Notes: generated from the sequence alone by a model not told the origin. 11,512 bases of DNA from Candidatus Poseidoniaceae archaeon (GCA_030741455.1 JASLVI010000039.1:1-11512); one strand, 5' to 3'; positions 1 through 7,450 are shown, counted from the stretch's first letter. A program made the numbers and translations.

Positions 1-887
1 TCCGATCTCCCACCGAGTAAGAGTGTGGCTGTGAACCCAGCGAGAATGGCCATTCGAATCAACGGAACGAATGCTGCTGACAATCGAATTGCTGAGCGGT
101 TTGCTTCTCTGTAATCTGTCGAAAGCGATCGAACACGGTCGAGCTCTTTTGTTTCGTTCGTGAATGATTGAATCGTTGCCATTCCGGTCAAATCATTTTC
201 AAGTAAGGCATTCAATTGACCAGCAGCTGTGCGGACATCCCGGTATCGTACTTCGAGTTTCTTTTGGTAAAGGAACGAACCCCACAAAATAATCGGGATT
301 GGTAGAACTGCAAAGAGTGCAATTTCCCATGAGAGGTAAAGGAACACGGCGCCAACAACAATGACAGTCGTTGTAACTTGGAGTAAATCATTTGCACCCT
401 TGTCTAGAAACCGCTCCAATTGGTTGATATCATCGTTCATAATCGCTAACAAATCGCCTTTTTGGTGCTCATCAAACCATGTCATGGATTGATTTTGGAC
501 ATGATTAAAGGTTGTAATCCGTAGGTTGTGTTGAACTGTTTGAGCAAGATTTCTCCACAATACCGCATAAAAATACTCGAACAGCGACTCCAATCCCCAT
601 ATGATGAATGTGGCTATTGCGAGTACAATCAATTGATTCCATGGATCGATAATTCCCCACTGAGCAAGGAGCGATTCTTCTTTCTGAACAACCACGTCGA
701 CTGCTACACCGATAAGTAGTGGCGGGGCTAAATCCCAGATTTTGTTGAGGATTGAACAAAGAATCGCCAGACGAATTTTTCCTTTTGGAGCATCGGAGCG
801 AGAGAGAACGCTTCGAAGAGGCCTCTCAACTTCAACCATGAACAACGCTCTCTCGAAGCGGTATGTCAATTCTTGCTCCTGAATCAT
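1..887 (-). CDS. ABC exporter, transmembrane domain (partial, 3' end outside window)
   Basis: This is the N-terminal 295 residues of a type I ABC exporter half-transporter (permease fused to ATPase), which would move a substrate out through the cytoplasmic membrane; the substrate cannot be read. Hydrophobic helices lie near residues 39-63, 84-108, 168-186, 188-206 and 272-292. Family hallmarks are visible: the first intracellular loop with WFDEHQKGDLLAIMNDD (137-153), and the second coupling region TGMATIQSFTNE (234-245), matching the usual G-x-x-T-I-x-S-F pattern. Walker A, the signature motif and Walker B lie beyond the window edge, so the ATPase half is inferred. I chose the ATG at 887 because AAGGA (893-897) sits 5 nt upstream; an in-frame ATG at 839 would remove 16 residues and is a real alternative. 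The gene is divergent from GGGP synthase. Family assignment is firm; lipid, drug or peptide substrate is open. Confidence 0.88.
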   Translation of the reverse strand, partial: MIQEQELTYRFERALFMVEVERPLRSVLSRSDAPKGKIRLAILCSILNKIWDLAPPLLIGVAVDVVVQKEESLLAQWGIIDPWNQLIVLAIATFIIWGLESLFEYFYAVLWRNLAQTVQHNLRITTFNHVQNQSMTWFDEHQKGDLLAIMNDDINQLERFLDKGANDLLQVTTTVIVVGAVFLYLSWEIALFAVLPIPIILWGSFLYQKKLEVRYRDVRTAAGQLNALLENDLTGMATIQSFTNETKELDRVRSLSTDYREANRSAIRLSAAFVPLIRMAILAGFTATLLLGGRS

Positions 888-921
888 GAAATTCCTTAAC
901 AACTCTCTGCTCCAGACGTGA

Positions 922-937
922 TACAGCGGGTGCTGTA
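922..937. repeat. Perfect inverted repeat in the divergent gap
   Basis: TACAGC-GGGT-GCTGTA is a 6-bp perfect inverted repeat with a 4-nt spacer, lying between the divergent ABC exporter and GGGP synthase genes and ending 2 nt before the ATG at 940. It could be an operator for a dimeric regulator, or an RNA hairpin near the GGGP synthase start. A 6-bp match can arise by chance, so the regulatory role is a guess. Confidence 0.4.
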
Positions 938-939
938 AG

Positions 940-1737
940 ATGTGGTTGCATGAAGGACAAATGCTTCCAACTAGGGGGGGAAAGACACAGCATATTACGC
1001 TGATTGACCCCGATAAGCAATCCCCAGAAGTTGCAGCCCAACGAGCGTTAATTGCAGTTGAATGCGGGACCTCAGCCATCTTCATAGGAGGTTCAACAGA
1101 CACGGGCAGCAGCATCGTCGATGATACGTGCGGAGCAATTCAGGAAGCCCTAGAATTAGCGATGTTCGCCTCAAGCCAACATCCCGATGCAGACGAAGAA
1201 ACGTGGAACATCCCGGTCATTCTCTTCCCAGGAGGTGCACATGCAATGTCTGCTAAGGCAGATGGGATTCTTTTCATGATGCTCATGAACAGTAAGAGTC
1301 GCCAATTTCTCATAGGAGAACAACTCATGGGCGCCCCATACATTTCCAAAGCAGGACTTCAAACGATTCCTACTGGATACATCGTTTGTGCGCCAGGTGG
1401 TGCCGTTGGTGAAGTTGGTAAAGCAGAATTGATAGAATCTGAAGATACGGAACTTGTTGGTGCTTATTGTCAAACTGCAGAGATGTATGGTTTCTCAACC
1501 GTTTATCTGGAAGCCGGTTCAGGAGCATCTTCTCCAGTAAACCTCGATCTCATTCGAACTGCGAAAGCATCCATGAACTGCACACTTCTTGTTGGTGGGG
1601 GAATTCGAACACCTGAACAGATGAAAGCAGCGGCTGATGCTGGAGCCGATTACATCGTTACTGGAACGATCACCGAAGAATATGATGATTTACAACTACT
1701 CAAAGAGCGCTTAGAATCACTCATCGATGTCCTCTGA
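940..1737 (+). CDS. Geranylgeranylglyceryl phosphate synthase
   Basis: This enzyme joins geranylgeranyl diphosphate to sn-glycerol-1-phosphate, making the first ether bond of archaeal membrane lipids. The 265-residue product has the PcrB/GGGPS TIM-barrel motifs in order: HITLIDPDKQ (18-27, Mg2+/diphosphate side), IFIGGSTDTG (47-56), PVILFPGGAHAMSAKADGIL (92-111) followed by MMLMNS, YIVCAPGGAVGEVGKAELI (147-165), YLEAGSGA (189-196), VGGGIRTPEQ (218-227) and ADYIVTGT (236-243). The last three form the usual glycerol-phosphate pocket. Many homologues have PGN where this has PGG (97-99). A polar insert near 78-90 lengthens one loop. An in-frame TGA at 919 rules out a longer form. The alternative ATG at 961 has AAGGA only 3 nt upstream, so the start is uncertain by seven codons. 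Seven G in a row (974-980) fall early in the gene but the frame stays open. The 3' end overlaps the convergent coiled-coil gene by 21 bp. Confidence 0.94.
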   Translation: MWLHEGQMLPTRGGKTQHITLIDPDKQSPEVAAQRALIAVECGTSAIFIGGSTDTGSSIVDDTCGAIQEALELAMFASSQHPDADEETWNIPVILFPGGAHAMSAKADGILFMMLMNSKSRQFLIGEQLMGAPYISKAGLQTIPTGYIVCAPGGAVGEVGKAELIESEDTELVGAYCQTAEMYGFSTVYLEAGSGASSPVNLDLIRTAKASMNCTLLVGGGIRTPEQMKAAADAGADYIVTGTITEEYDDLQLLKERLESLIDVL

Positions 1738-2997
1738 CTCTTCATCGAAGAGGACAGGGTCGCCGCTACCGCCAGGTGAAGGAGGGCGCTTTTCATCAAC
1801 ATCCATTCCTTGTGGAAGTTCAGATTCTTCAATGGTCAAATCAACAGTCCCCCCCTCTGCAAGGTGCCGCATATCATCGGCAGTTGGACTTGAAAGACTT
1901 CGTTCCACATCTGGGCTGTTTGCATACGCATCTCGCTTTGCTTCACGGGCATCATGGCCACGCACAAGCGATAGCGAGTCAGCAAAGACTCTTCCAACAA
2001 CTTCTCGAGTACGCTCGCCCCTTCGAACACTGTTGACTTCCTCCATCGCAATATCATTCTGCGATTCAAGCTCACGAATTTCCGCTACACGATCGGTAAG
2101 TGCGGCTTCAAGATCGGTGATTGTGAGGGACATTTGCTGAATTCGCTCATCACGTTCAAAGACGTCCGTATGTAATCGACGTTCTCGTCGTCGGAGCGAT
2201 TCATATTCTCGATTTCGCTCCAATAGACGACGCTTCATCTCCTCGATTTGTTCGACGAGGTAATCATGCTCAGCCGAAACAGAGCGAGGCCCTTGCATAA
2301 CGCGCTCAAGCTGTTCTTCAAGGTCGGCCAACCGCTTGTCCCGCGCATCAAGGAGCCCGCGCATCCGATCTGCAATATCACGCAAACGCTGACGTTCTTC
2401 TTCCAACGCATTGTTTGCTGCAACTTCAGCATCGTATTGAGCCGATTTTTGATCGAGTTGATTCTTGAGAGACCGGACTTCATCTGCAGTGACAGATGTC
2501 AATCCAGCATCAGCAGCCTTTTCCAACGCTTCCACCATAAGTCCCATACGACCTTCCATTTCTGCAATGACTTCATCTTGCGAGACGCTTAATGCGCGGA
2601 GTTGTTCAACTTCTTCATTCAACGCATCCTGCTGCTCTTTGGAAAGTGATGAAGACTGGGCATCAAGCTCCTGTCGAGCATCGTTCAATAATCGATCAAG
2701 ATGGACAATACGAGCCTCAGCATCTTTCAACTGCTCCTCACTCTGATGCAGGCGTTGTATCTCAGGAGCAACCTCGTCTTCACGCTCTGCTAAATCAAGT
2801 TCCAAAACACGTAGGCGCTGCTTAATGGTGACAACTTCTTCATTTCGACGCCCGAGCTCATCCCAAGCGATGAGTACTTCTTCAACAAGTTGTTCAACAG
2901 GGTAGCTTTTCAACATACCCTCAAGAGCGGCTTTATCATTTCCAGAACTGCTTGTTTGCCCCCGAGAGGCATCAGGATTGGAAGCGCCGAGCGTCAT
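1717..2997 (-). CDS. Long coiled-coil protein of unknown function
   Basis: I do not recognise a named family. The 426-residue protein has no signal peptide or membrane segment, so it is probably cytoplasmic. A short polar N-terminus (1-21) leads to a possible helical head (about 22-50, including MLKSYPVEQLVEEVL), then an almost unbroken heptad-rich, charged coiled coil from about 51 to 330, with a likely break near 112-125 and another near 235-243 (QGPRSVSAE). The tail (about 345-426) is Ser/Pro-rich and very acidic, ending EESEDIDE, and is likely disordered. Such long rods usually act as scaffolds, filament formers or SMC-like spacers, but there is no ATPase head here. It lies 92 nt downstream of an actin-like gene on the same strand, which suggests a cytoskeletal partner. 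A weak TATA-like site at 3051-3056 may give it its own promoter. No convincing SD precedes the ATG. Its 3' end overlaps GGGP synthase. Confidence 0.85.
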   Translation of the reverse strand: MTLGASNPDASRGQTSSSGNDKAALEGMLKSYPVEQLVEEVLIAWDELGRRNEEVVTIKQRLRVLELDLAEREDEVAPEIQRLHQSEEQLKDAEARIVHLDRLLNDARQELDAQSSSLSKEQQDALNEEVEQLRALSVSQDEVIAEMEGRMGLMVEALEKAADAGLTSVTADEVRSLKNQLDQKSAQYDAEVAANNALEEERQRLRDIADRMRGLLDARDKRLADLEEQLERVMQGPRSVSAEHDYLVEQIEEMKRRLLERNREYESLRRRERRLHTDVFERDERIQQMSLTITDLEAALTDRVAEIRELESQNDIAMEEVNSVRRGERTREVVGRVFADSLSLVRGHDAREAKRDAYANSPDVERSLSSPTADDMRHLAEGGTVDLTIEESELPQGMDVDEKRPPSPGGSGDPVLFDEESEDIDE

Positions 2998-3050
2998 ACA
3001 AGGGACTATCGCAACTCAACCACTCTTGAACCTTCCCTGTCAATCAGGGC

Positions 3051-3056
3051 ATAAAG
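3051..3056 (-). promoter_or_regulatory. Weak TATA-like element for the coiled-coil gene
   Basis: CTTTAT on the minus strand lies 54-59 nt upstream of the coiled-coil ATG, which would place transcription start near 3025 and leave a leader of about 28 nt. An imperfectly placed inverted repeat, CCCTG-TCAAT-CAGGG (3035-3049), sits between it and the expected start site. It is isolated in a mixed-composition gap, so support is weak. Confidence 0.25.
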
Positions 3057-3089
3057 AGCCCGATTTTGCAGTAAATTCTCCGAACCAAA

Positions 3090-4094
3090 TCAGTTGATGG
3101 AGGTGTACATGTCATCAGGCATTTCACCAGCGAGCATGAGTGCACCTTCAGCGACCTTCTCAAGTGGGTTTTCAACACACCAGACGTTGACGTCGCCAAT
3201 GTCAGAGATCTCTTTTGCAACACGATCTGCAAGACCTTCGATGAGTGAACCTCCACCGGAGAGGATGATGTTGTTTCGGAGAACTGGCTGATATTCTGGG
3301 TCGGCTTCCGCAACGATTCGCTTGATTGCGTTACCAACCTTTGGAATGAGCATTTCACATGCTTCTTGAATCAGGTCGCCGATATCGACGTTCTGACTCT
3401 TCCCGTCAACAGACAGTGAGACCTCAACGGTACGAACTTCACCGCCGACGTAGGAGGACTCTTCCTTCCACTTGCGAACCATGTCCTTTGTAATTTGAGC
3501 ACCGGTGAACTTCTTTGCGACGAGGTTCATCAACTCGATATCGAGCCAATCTCCAGCTTCTTGGATGGTGACCTGATCATCATCAGTAGGGAAGGTCCCA
3601 TGAATTCGAGCGATGTCTGTTGTTCCCGCTCCAACATCAACGACGATGGATCCGCCAATTTCTCCAATGGCAAAGGCAGTAGCGAATGGTTCGGTAACGA
3701 CCATGATCGCATTGACTTGCCCACGCAGGGTTGCAACGAGGTTGCTCTTGTCTGTGAATGAAACGTGACTTGGTGAGCAAATAACACCGAATACTTCGTC
3801 GAATTCTTCAGGGTCAACTGTTTCGATAAGGTGAGAAACGAACGCCTTTGCAGCAGCAAGGTTTGCTTCATCGTCTTGTGCAACTCCAGCAGCCATTGGG
3901 CGGTAGAGATTGCAAGCCAACTTGTTCTTTAGAGCGTCAGCACCAAAGAGCACATCTCGCTTGAGGAAGTTACGTGCCACAGGGTCTTTTGGTCGTCCAA
4001 CAACAGTCTCAATTGAGTGCATAGCACCTGCACTTGATGCAATAGTCGACTGAAACGTTCCAAGGTCAATTCCAACATATAATCGTCCGCTCAT
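3090..4094 (-). CDS. MreB/MamK-like actin ATPase
   Basis: This is a 334-residue actin-superfamily ATPase expected to polymerise into cytoplasmic filaments. Visible motifs in order: phosphate-1 loop YVGIDLGTFQSTIA (6-19), a VFGVICSPS strand (101-109) matching the MreB VIGVPSG region, connect-1 VVTEPFATAFAIG (132-144) with the expected catalytic Glu135, phosphate-2 loop VVDVGAGTTDIARI (151-164), adenosine motif NNIILSGGGSLIEGL (274-288), and connect-2 ENPLEKVAEGALML (308-321). The length matches bacterial MreB and MamK (about 330-350) and is shorter than eukaryotic actin or crenactin; no Hsp70 substrate domain is present. An MreB-type membrane-binding N-terminal helix is not obvious. The start is secure: GAGAGGTG (4101-4108) lies 6 nt before the ATG. 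It is flanked on the same strand by the subtilase upstream and the coiled-coil protein downstream. A role in cell shape, division or positioning is inference. Confidence 0.9.
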   Translation of the reverse strand: MSGRLYVGIDLGTFQSTIASSAGAMHSIETVVGRPKDPVARNFLKRDVLFGADALKNKLACNLYRPMAAGVAQDDEANLAAAKAFVSHLIETVDPEEFDEVFGVICSPSHVSFTDKSNLVATLRGQVNAIMVVTEPFATAFAIGEIGGSIVVDVGAGTTDIARIHGTFPTDDDQVTIQEAGDWLDIELMNLVAKKFTGAQITKDMVRKWKEESSYVGGEVRTVEVSLSVDGKSQNVDIGDLIQEACEMLIPKVGNAIKRIVAEADPEYQPVLRNNIILSGGGSLIEGLADRVAKEISDIGDVNVWCVENPLEKVAEGALMLAGEMPDDMYTSIN

Positions 4095-4100
4095 TTAACA

Positions 4101-4108
4101 CACCTCTC
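4101..4108 (-). promoter_or_regulatory. Strong Shine-Dalgarno site of the actin-like gene
   Basis: GAGAGGTG on the minus strand ends 6 nt before the ATG at 4094. It contains GAGGTG, complementary to the archaeal 16S rRNA 3' end. It fixes the start and indicates a leadered transcript, in contrast to the probably leaderless ribosomal gene at 7122. Confidence 0.7.
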
Positions 4109-4161
4109 GGATAAACAGGCGTGGATGCCATAAGGTTTGAAGATAGCCCTTGATTAGAATG

Positions 4162-4167
4162 AAAAAA
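4162..4167 (-). terminator. Poly-T tract after the subtilase stop
   Basis: Six T on the minus strand begin about 11 nt past the subtilase TGA (4179-4181), in the A/T-rich run AAATTTTTTC. Archaeal RNA polymerase terminates at such oligo-T tracts without a hairpin. The same A/T-rich patch (TTAAATTTTTT) could instead serve as a promoter element for the actin-like gene, about 75 nt upstream of its ATG. Confidence 0.35.
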
Positions 4168-4178
4168 TTTAACCAAAA

Positions 4179-7052
4179 TCAACTCTTTTCATCGTTGAAA
4201 AATCTTTGAAAAACAATCGAAAGAAGAACTGCTAAACCGAACGAAGTGGCTATTGCTACGTAGATCATCGAGTCGAATCGCTTGCTCTCTATTTTCGTTT
4301 CAGTAATGGGTGCATGGATTTCAAACTCCTCAGAAACATAGGTTGTCGATGAAGGCGAAGTCCAAAAACTCGAGTTCAAATCTTGTGCGTAAATGGTAAC
4401 CGTCCAGTTTCCATCCGCTGATAACGGAAATAAATCGTTCAGAACATTAACAGAACACGTATTCCATGAGGCATTGTCAGACGTGATAGTACAAACTGGA
4501 ACCGATCCAGGCAACCCCCCAATTCGTTCAAGCGACACCGTGACATTCACTGAGTCGATATCGATGACGGAGAAGAGAATTGTTATGCTCTCATTATCGT
4601 GAGATTGTAGGATTGATTCATCCAAAAAGATTCTTGGCGATTCATTTTGTTGGGCACACCCAGTTTCAATGACAGGAGTGCCGGTGGGAGTTGAGAGGCA
4701 AGAATCCATGTCGTCTTTAACACCGTCCTCATCTAAATCATCGATGCAACCATCCTCGTTTTGATCCCAGCCAAGTGCACTGATGAATGGGCAAAGATCT
4801 TCCTCGTACGATATCCCATCCCCATCCCCATCAGAGTGGTTCAATGGGTCGATTTCTACGCCACGTATCGCAAGACCAAAACCAAGCCGGTCCCCTTCAA
4901 TCCCGAGCGTCCCTGGTTGATTTCCAGGGGTGATGTATCGGCCCGTAACGAGGACATCAACGTAGTCGATGCCTTCCAACGTGGCCGCATCAAGGTGAAC
5001 GCCAACCGTTGTTTCATTGGTTGCTGGGAATGCTGATGTGTTCATGTGGTCTGCAAAATCATAGTAGAGCATTGAGCGCCCGTCTTGGCGATAGTCTTCT
5101 CCTACTGCAAACCGACCGTCGGGAAGCCGAACCATGAGCTGGACATCATCGATTATGTGGGGTTCTGGTTTCGCTTGGAAGGAAAGACGTATGTCGAGCG
5201 ATTCAGTTTCCTGGAGAATAAAGCGCTGTTGAAAGACATCTCCTGTTGAAAGAAACGGCCCCATCGCACCATTTCCATCCCAGGTATTGTTCATAAGATA
5301 TTCAATCGGCATCCCTTCTCCGAAACGGTTAGAGAGATGCGAAGAAGGAGCATCGCTGTTGAGTCGAAATGAATCATGAATCCATACATCTGAGGCAGGA
5401 CGTTCGCTCGGTGAACCGAGCGAGTACAATTCATCAAAATCAACCAATTCACTAAGATTTAGAACGCCCCATCCATCGTAATTATTCGGAACTCCTGCAC
5501 CACCTTCTCCGCCGTTTTGATACGTGTCTGATAGTGGTGTTGTTGAAAGGGCTAGAAGCGATTTCATCATTGGAGCAGAAGGAACAAAACCATCCCCAAG
5601 CAGAACTGTTCCTTGTGCTGGATCGGCTTCAAACCATGGCGCACGATTTGCTAAGTTGTGTTCAGTTAACGTTTCATTATGCCCAGTTAACCATCCTTCT
5701 TGGACCATTTGTTGAACAACACTTGCGTATGTTGCGGCCATTGGTGTAGACATACTTGTTCCACTCAGGATATGTTGCCCAGCATTGTATGAATCTGAGA
5801 CGCCATCGGAACGAGCGGAAACAATGGACACTCCAGGAGCGAGAGCAAAGATACCTCGCGTATCCGCTTCAGTTGGGCCATGTACGGATGCCATCCATCT
5901 TTCTGTCTCGGCATCCTTCGTAGCCGCTCCAATAGCGATGACATTACGAGCATTCGCCGGCTCCAAAACAGAACCTCCATTGTTGCCAGGAGCAATCAGA
6001 GGCAGGGTCCATGGAAACTCTCGAGTAAACGCATCGAAGTCCCCTGAGCGTAATGTGTATTCAGTGGTATCATCTCCCCACGAATTTGAATGAAGATAAC
6101 CTCCATAGATAGCTGATTCAGCAAGAAGAAGATCAACATCTGGTGGCTGCCACCCTTGGTCGGATACAATATCTTGAACCACAAGCCGAGAATCATATCC
6201 AAGCGCCATTATCGAAGAGGGATTGTTCTCTCCAGTAGCGACGCTAAATGGATGGCATCCGAGAATTCCTGCAGTATGCGTACCATGGCGATAATCGGCA
6301 TGTCCCGAATGATCCCAATCATCGATTGTTGTGTTCACATGCAGTAATTTCCGATGATTCGTTCCAATTTCTTCTGTTGATATGTTTCGAAAACAAGAGT
6401 GGTCTGAATCGATCCCTGTATCTGCGACACCGATAACAACATTGGAACCATTAAGGCCAACCTTCCATGCTGTTGGATGAGAACTTTCGCTTACACCTAC
6501 CATTTTCTGAGCAGATTCGAGATTTCGCCCAACCGTGTCAAGTTGTGGTTCAAGCCACAATATTCCATGGAATTCACTGAACCATTCTGTGCTAAATTCA
6601 GACTCCCAAACAAAGATTCCTGAGTGCAAATGCCCTCCACGTATCGCCATTAATGAAGTTCCGATAAGATCCGCAACACCTGTCTTCACCGAGGCAAGAA
6701 CATCCGCTGGTAAATTCGGTTCGAAAACAATTCGCACGTCTTGACCTACCTCTGGAATGGATTTCCAACCAACCATTGGCGAATTGCCTTCAAATGCTTG
6801 TGGATGCTTCACTTCGGAATTATGCTTCCATACAATCAATGACGATGGGTCGAGCAGGCGTAATGGTGTATATCCAAAGGATTCAAGTGCGCTCCAATCC
6901 TTTTGCATCCAAACCTCATCAGCAAATCGATGGAGAACGACTTCTTTTCCTTCGTATGAGTGCTCATCGACCAACACCTCAAGAGGAATTGGTGCTACGA
7001 GCACGAACAAGGTCAACAGAATGCTTCGCACATTTACCCGCGGCTCTTCCAT
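4179..7052 (-). CDS. Secreted, C-terminally anchored subtilisin-like serine protease (S8)
   Basis: This extracellular S8 protease probably degrades external protein. Numbering is from the ATG at 7052 (957 residues). A signal peptide spans about 1-29 (hydrophobic ILLTLFVLVAPIPLEVLV). Residues 30-190 look like a prodomain. The catalytic domain shows Asp211 (GVADTGIDSDH), His256 (YRHGTHTAGILG), oxyanion Asn357 (APGNNGG) and Ser433 (GTSMSTP). A beta-rich region follows (about 550-735), then thrombospondin type 3-like calcium-binding Asp repeats (741-785, starting DGDGDG) with Cys, an Ig-like region with two more Cys (about 805-915), and a membrane helix (about 929-949) with a short charged tail FFNDEKS. 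It should be tethered outside the cell by its C-terminus. An in-frame TTG at 7082 would add ten residues, but the TATA box at 7091-7096 places transcription start near 7067, favouring 7052. No SD is seen. Some Asn-x-Ser/Thr sites could be glycosylated. Confidence 0.93.
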   Translation of the reverse strand: MEEPRVNVRSILLTLFVLVAPIPLEVLVDEHSYEGKEVVLHRFADEVWMQKDWSALESFGYTPLRLLDPSSLIVWKHNSEVKHPQAFEGNSPMVGWKSIPEVGQDVRIVFEPNLPADVLASVKTGVADLIGTSLMAIRGGHLHSGIFVWESEFSTEWFSEFHGILWLEPQLDTVGRNLESAQKMVGVSESSHPTAWKVGLNGSNVVIGVADTGIDSDHSCFRNISTEEIGTNHRKLLHVNTTIDDWDHSGHADYRHGTHTAGILGCHPFSVATGENNPSSIMALGYDSRLVVQDIVSDQGWQPPDVDLLLAESAIYGGYLHSNSWGDDTTEYTLRSGDFDAFTREFPWTLPLIAPGNNGGSVLEPANARNVIAIGAATKDAETERWMASVHGPTEADTRGIFALAPGVSIVSARSDGVSDSYNAGQHILSGTSMSTPMAATYASVVQQMVQEGWLTGHNETLTEHNLANRAPWFEADPAQGTVLLGDGFVPSAPMMKSLLALSTTPLSDTYQNGGEGGAGVPNNYDGWGVLNLSELVDFDELYSLGSPSERPASDVWIHDSFRLNSDAPSSHLSNRFGEGMPIEYLMNNTWDGNGAMGPFLSTGDVFQQRFILQETESLDIRLSFQAKPEPHIIDDVQLMVRLPDGRFAVGEDYRQDGRSMLYYDFADHMNTSAFPATNETTVGVHLDAATLEGIDYVDVLVTGRYITPGNQPGTLGIEGDRLGFGLAIRGVEIDPLNHSDGDGDGISYEEDLCPFISALGWDQNEDGCIDDLDEDGVKDDMDSCLSTPTGTPVIETGCAQQNESPRIFLDESILQSHDNESITILFSVIDIDSVNVTVSLERIGGLPGSVPVCTITSDNASWNTCSVNVLNDLFPLSADGNWTVTIYAQDLNSSFWTSPSSTTYVSEEFEIHAPITETKIESKRFDSMIYVAIATSFGLAVLLSIVFQRFFNDEKS

Positions 7053-7090
7053 GTTGATGAAACACGCGATTCCAACGCCCAACCATCGCG

Positions 7091-7096
7091 TTTAAA
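7091..7096. promoter_or_regulatory. Palindromic TATA box shared by two divergent genes
   Basis: TTTAAA reads the same on both strands and lies in the 69-bp gap between the subtilase and the L20e/LX gene. With the usual archaeal spacing of about 25-27 nt, it predicts a plus-strand start at about 7119-7122, that is at or next to the L20e ATG (leaderless). The minus-strand start would be near 7067, giving a leader of about 15 nt for the subtilase. Positions are seen; the dual use is inferred. Confidence 0.5.
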
Positions 7097-7121
7097 TCAA
7101 GGAACGAATCGCGTTGAGAAC

Positions 7122-7394
7122 ATGAAGGCCTTTCGAGTAGATGGACAAGCCCCGTTCGGTCGCCTCCGACAAAAGTTCACGTTGGATGTTGTAGCATCCT
7201 CCAAAGCAGATGCTGAACATCGAGTTTACTCGATTATCGGGTCTCGTCACAAGGCTACCAGGCGCTCCATTAACATCGATTCCGTCTCTGAAATCGATCC
7301 CCGAACATCCCAGGAACCTTCCGTCATTCACTACTTCCGTGAAGAGATTGCAGCTGCAGGCGGAACCATTGCCCCGGTTAAAGAAGAAGAGTGA
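7122..7394 (+). CDS. rpl18a: Archaeal large-subunit ribosomal protein L20e/LX (L18a family)
   Basis: This is a structural protein of the archaeal 50S subunit, homologous to eukaryotic eL20 (L18a). The product has 90 residues. The family pattern is clear: start MKAFRVDGQAPFGRLRQKFT (1-20), then an A-x-x-x-A-E-x-x-V-Y segment (ADAEHRVYSIIGSRHK, 29-44) and TRRSINIDSV (46-55). The core ends near residue 60; the remaining acidic tail to VKEEE makes it longer than the compact archaeal LX proteins (about 58-80 residues). The ATG at 7122 gives the canonical N-terminus; longer in-frame readings upstream do not fit the family. A TATA box 26-31 nt upstream suggests a leaderless message. It heads the cluster with prefoldin alpha and FtsY, a neighbourhood widely conserved in archaea, although the usual upstream partners (L39e, L31e, eIF6) are absent here. 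Confidence 0.9.
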   Translation: MKAFRVDGQAPFGRLRQKFTLDVVASSKADAEHRVYSIIGSRHKATRRSINIDSVSEIDPRTSQEPSVIHYFREEIAAAGGTIAPVKEEE

Positions 7395-7439
7395 ATGCAC
7401 CATCGCCGCATTCATGAAGGTCGCACCACAGGCATTGTT

Positions 7440-7443
7440 GAGG
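7440..7443 (+). promoter_or_regulatory. Shine-Dalgarno site supporting a TTG start for prefoldin alpha
   Basis: GAGG, followed by CGG, lies 7 nt before the TTG at 7451. An in-frame TGA at 7439-7441 overlaps it, so the prefoldin reading frame cannot begin further upstream. Confidence 0.5.
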
Positions 7444-7450
7444 CGGTCTT

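Noticed and set aside
974..980. Run of seven G as a possible frameshift near the GGGP synthase start
   Set aside because: The frame before and after the run is continuous and leads directly into the conserved HITLIDPDK motif, so no shift is needed.
832..1041. 69-codon minus-strand frame across the exporter/GGGP synthase gap
   Set aside because: It overlaps both neighbouring genes in other frames, spans the divergent gap and matches nothing I recognise.
1727..2140. 137-codon plus-strand reading frame inside the coiled-coil gene
   Set aside because: It is Ser/Arg-rich with no domain, which is what the complement of a Glu/Arg/Leu-rich coiled coil yields. The minus-strand gene has far better coding character.
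3090..4094. Reading the actin-fold gene as an Hsp70/DnaK fragment
   Set aside because: The protein ends after the ATPase fold at the length normal for MreB, with no substrate-binding domain, and its motif wording is closer to MreB/MamK.
4806..4825. Short CCCCAT tandem repeat as a possible mobile or regulatory repeat
   Set aside because: It encodes the DGDGDG calcium-binding motif of the protease on the minus strand and is explained by the protein.
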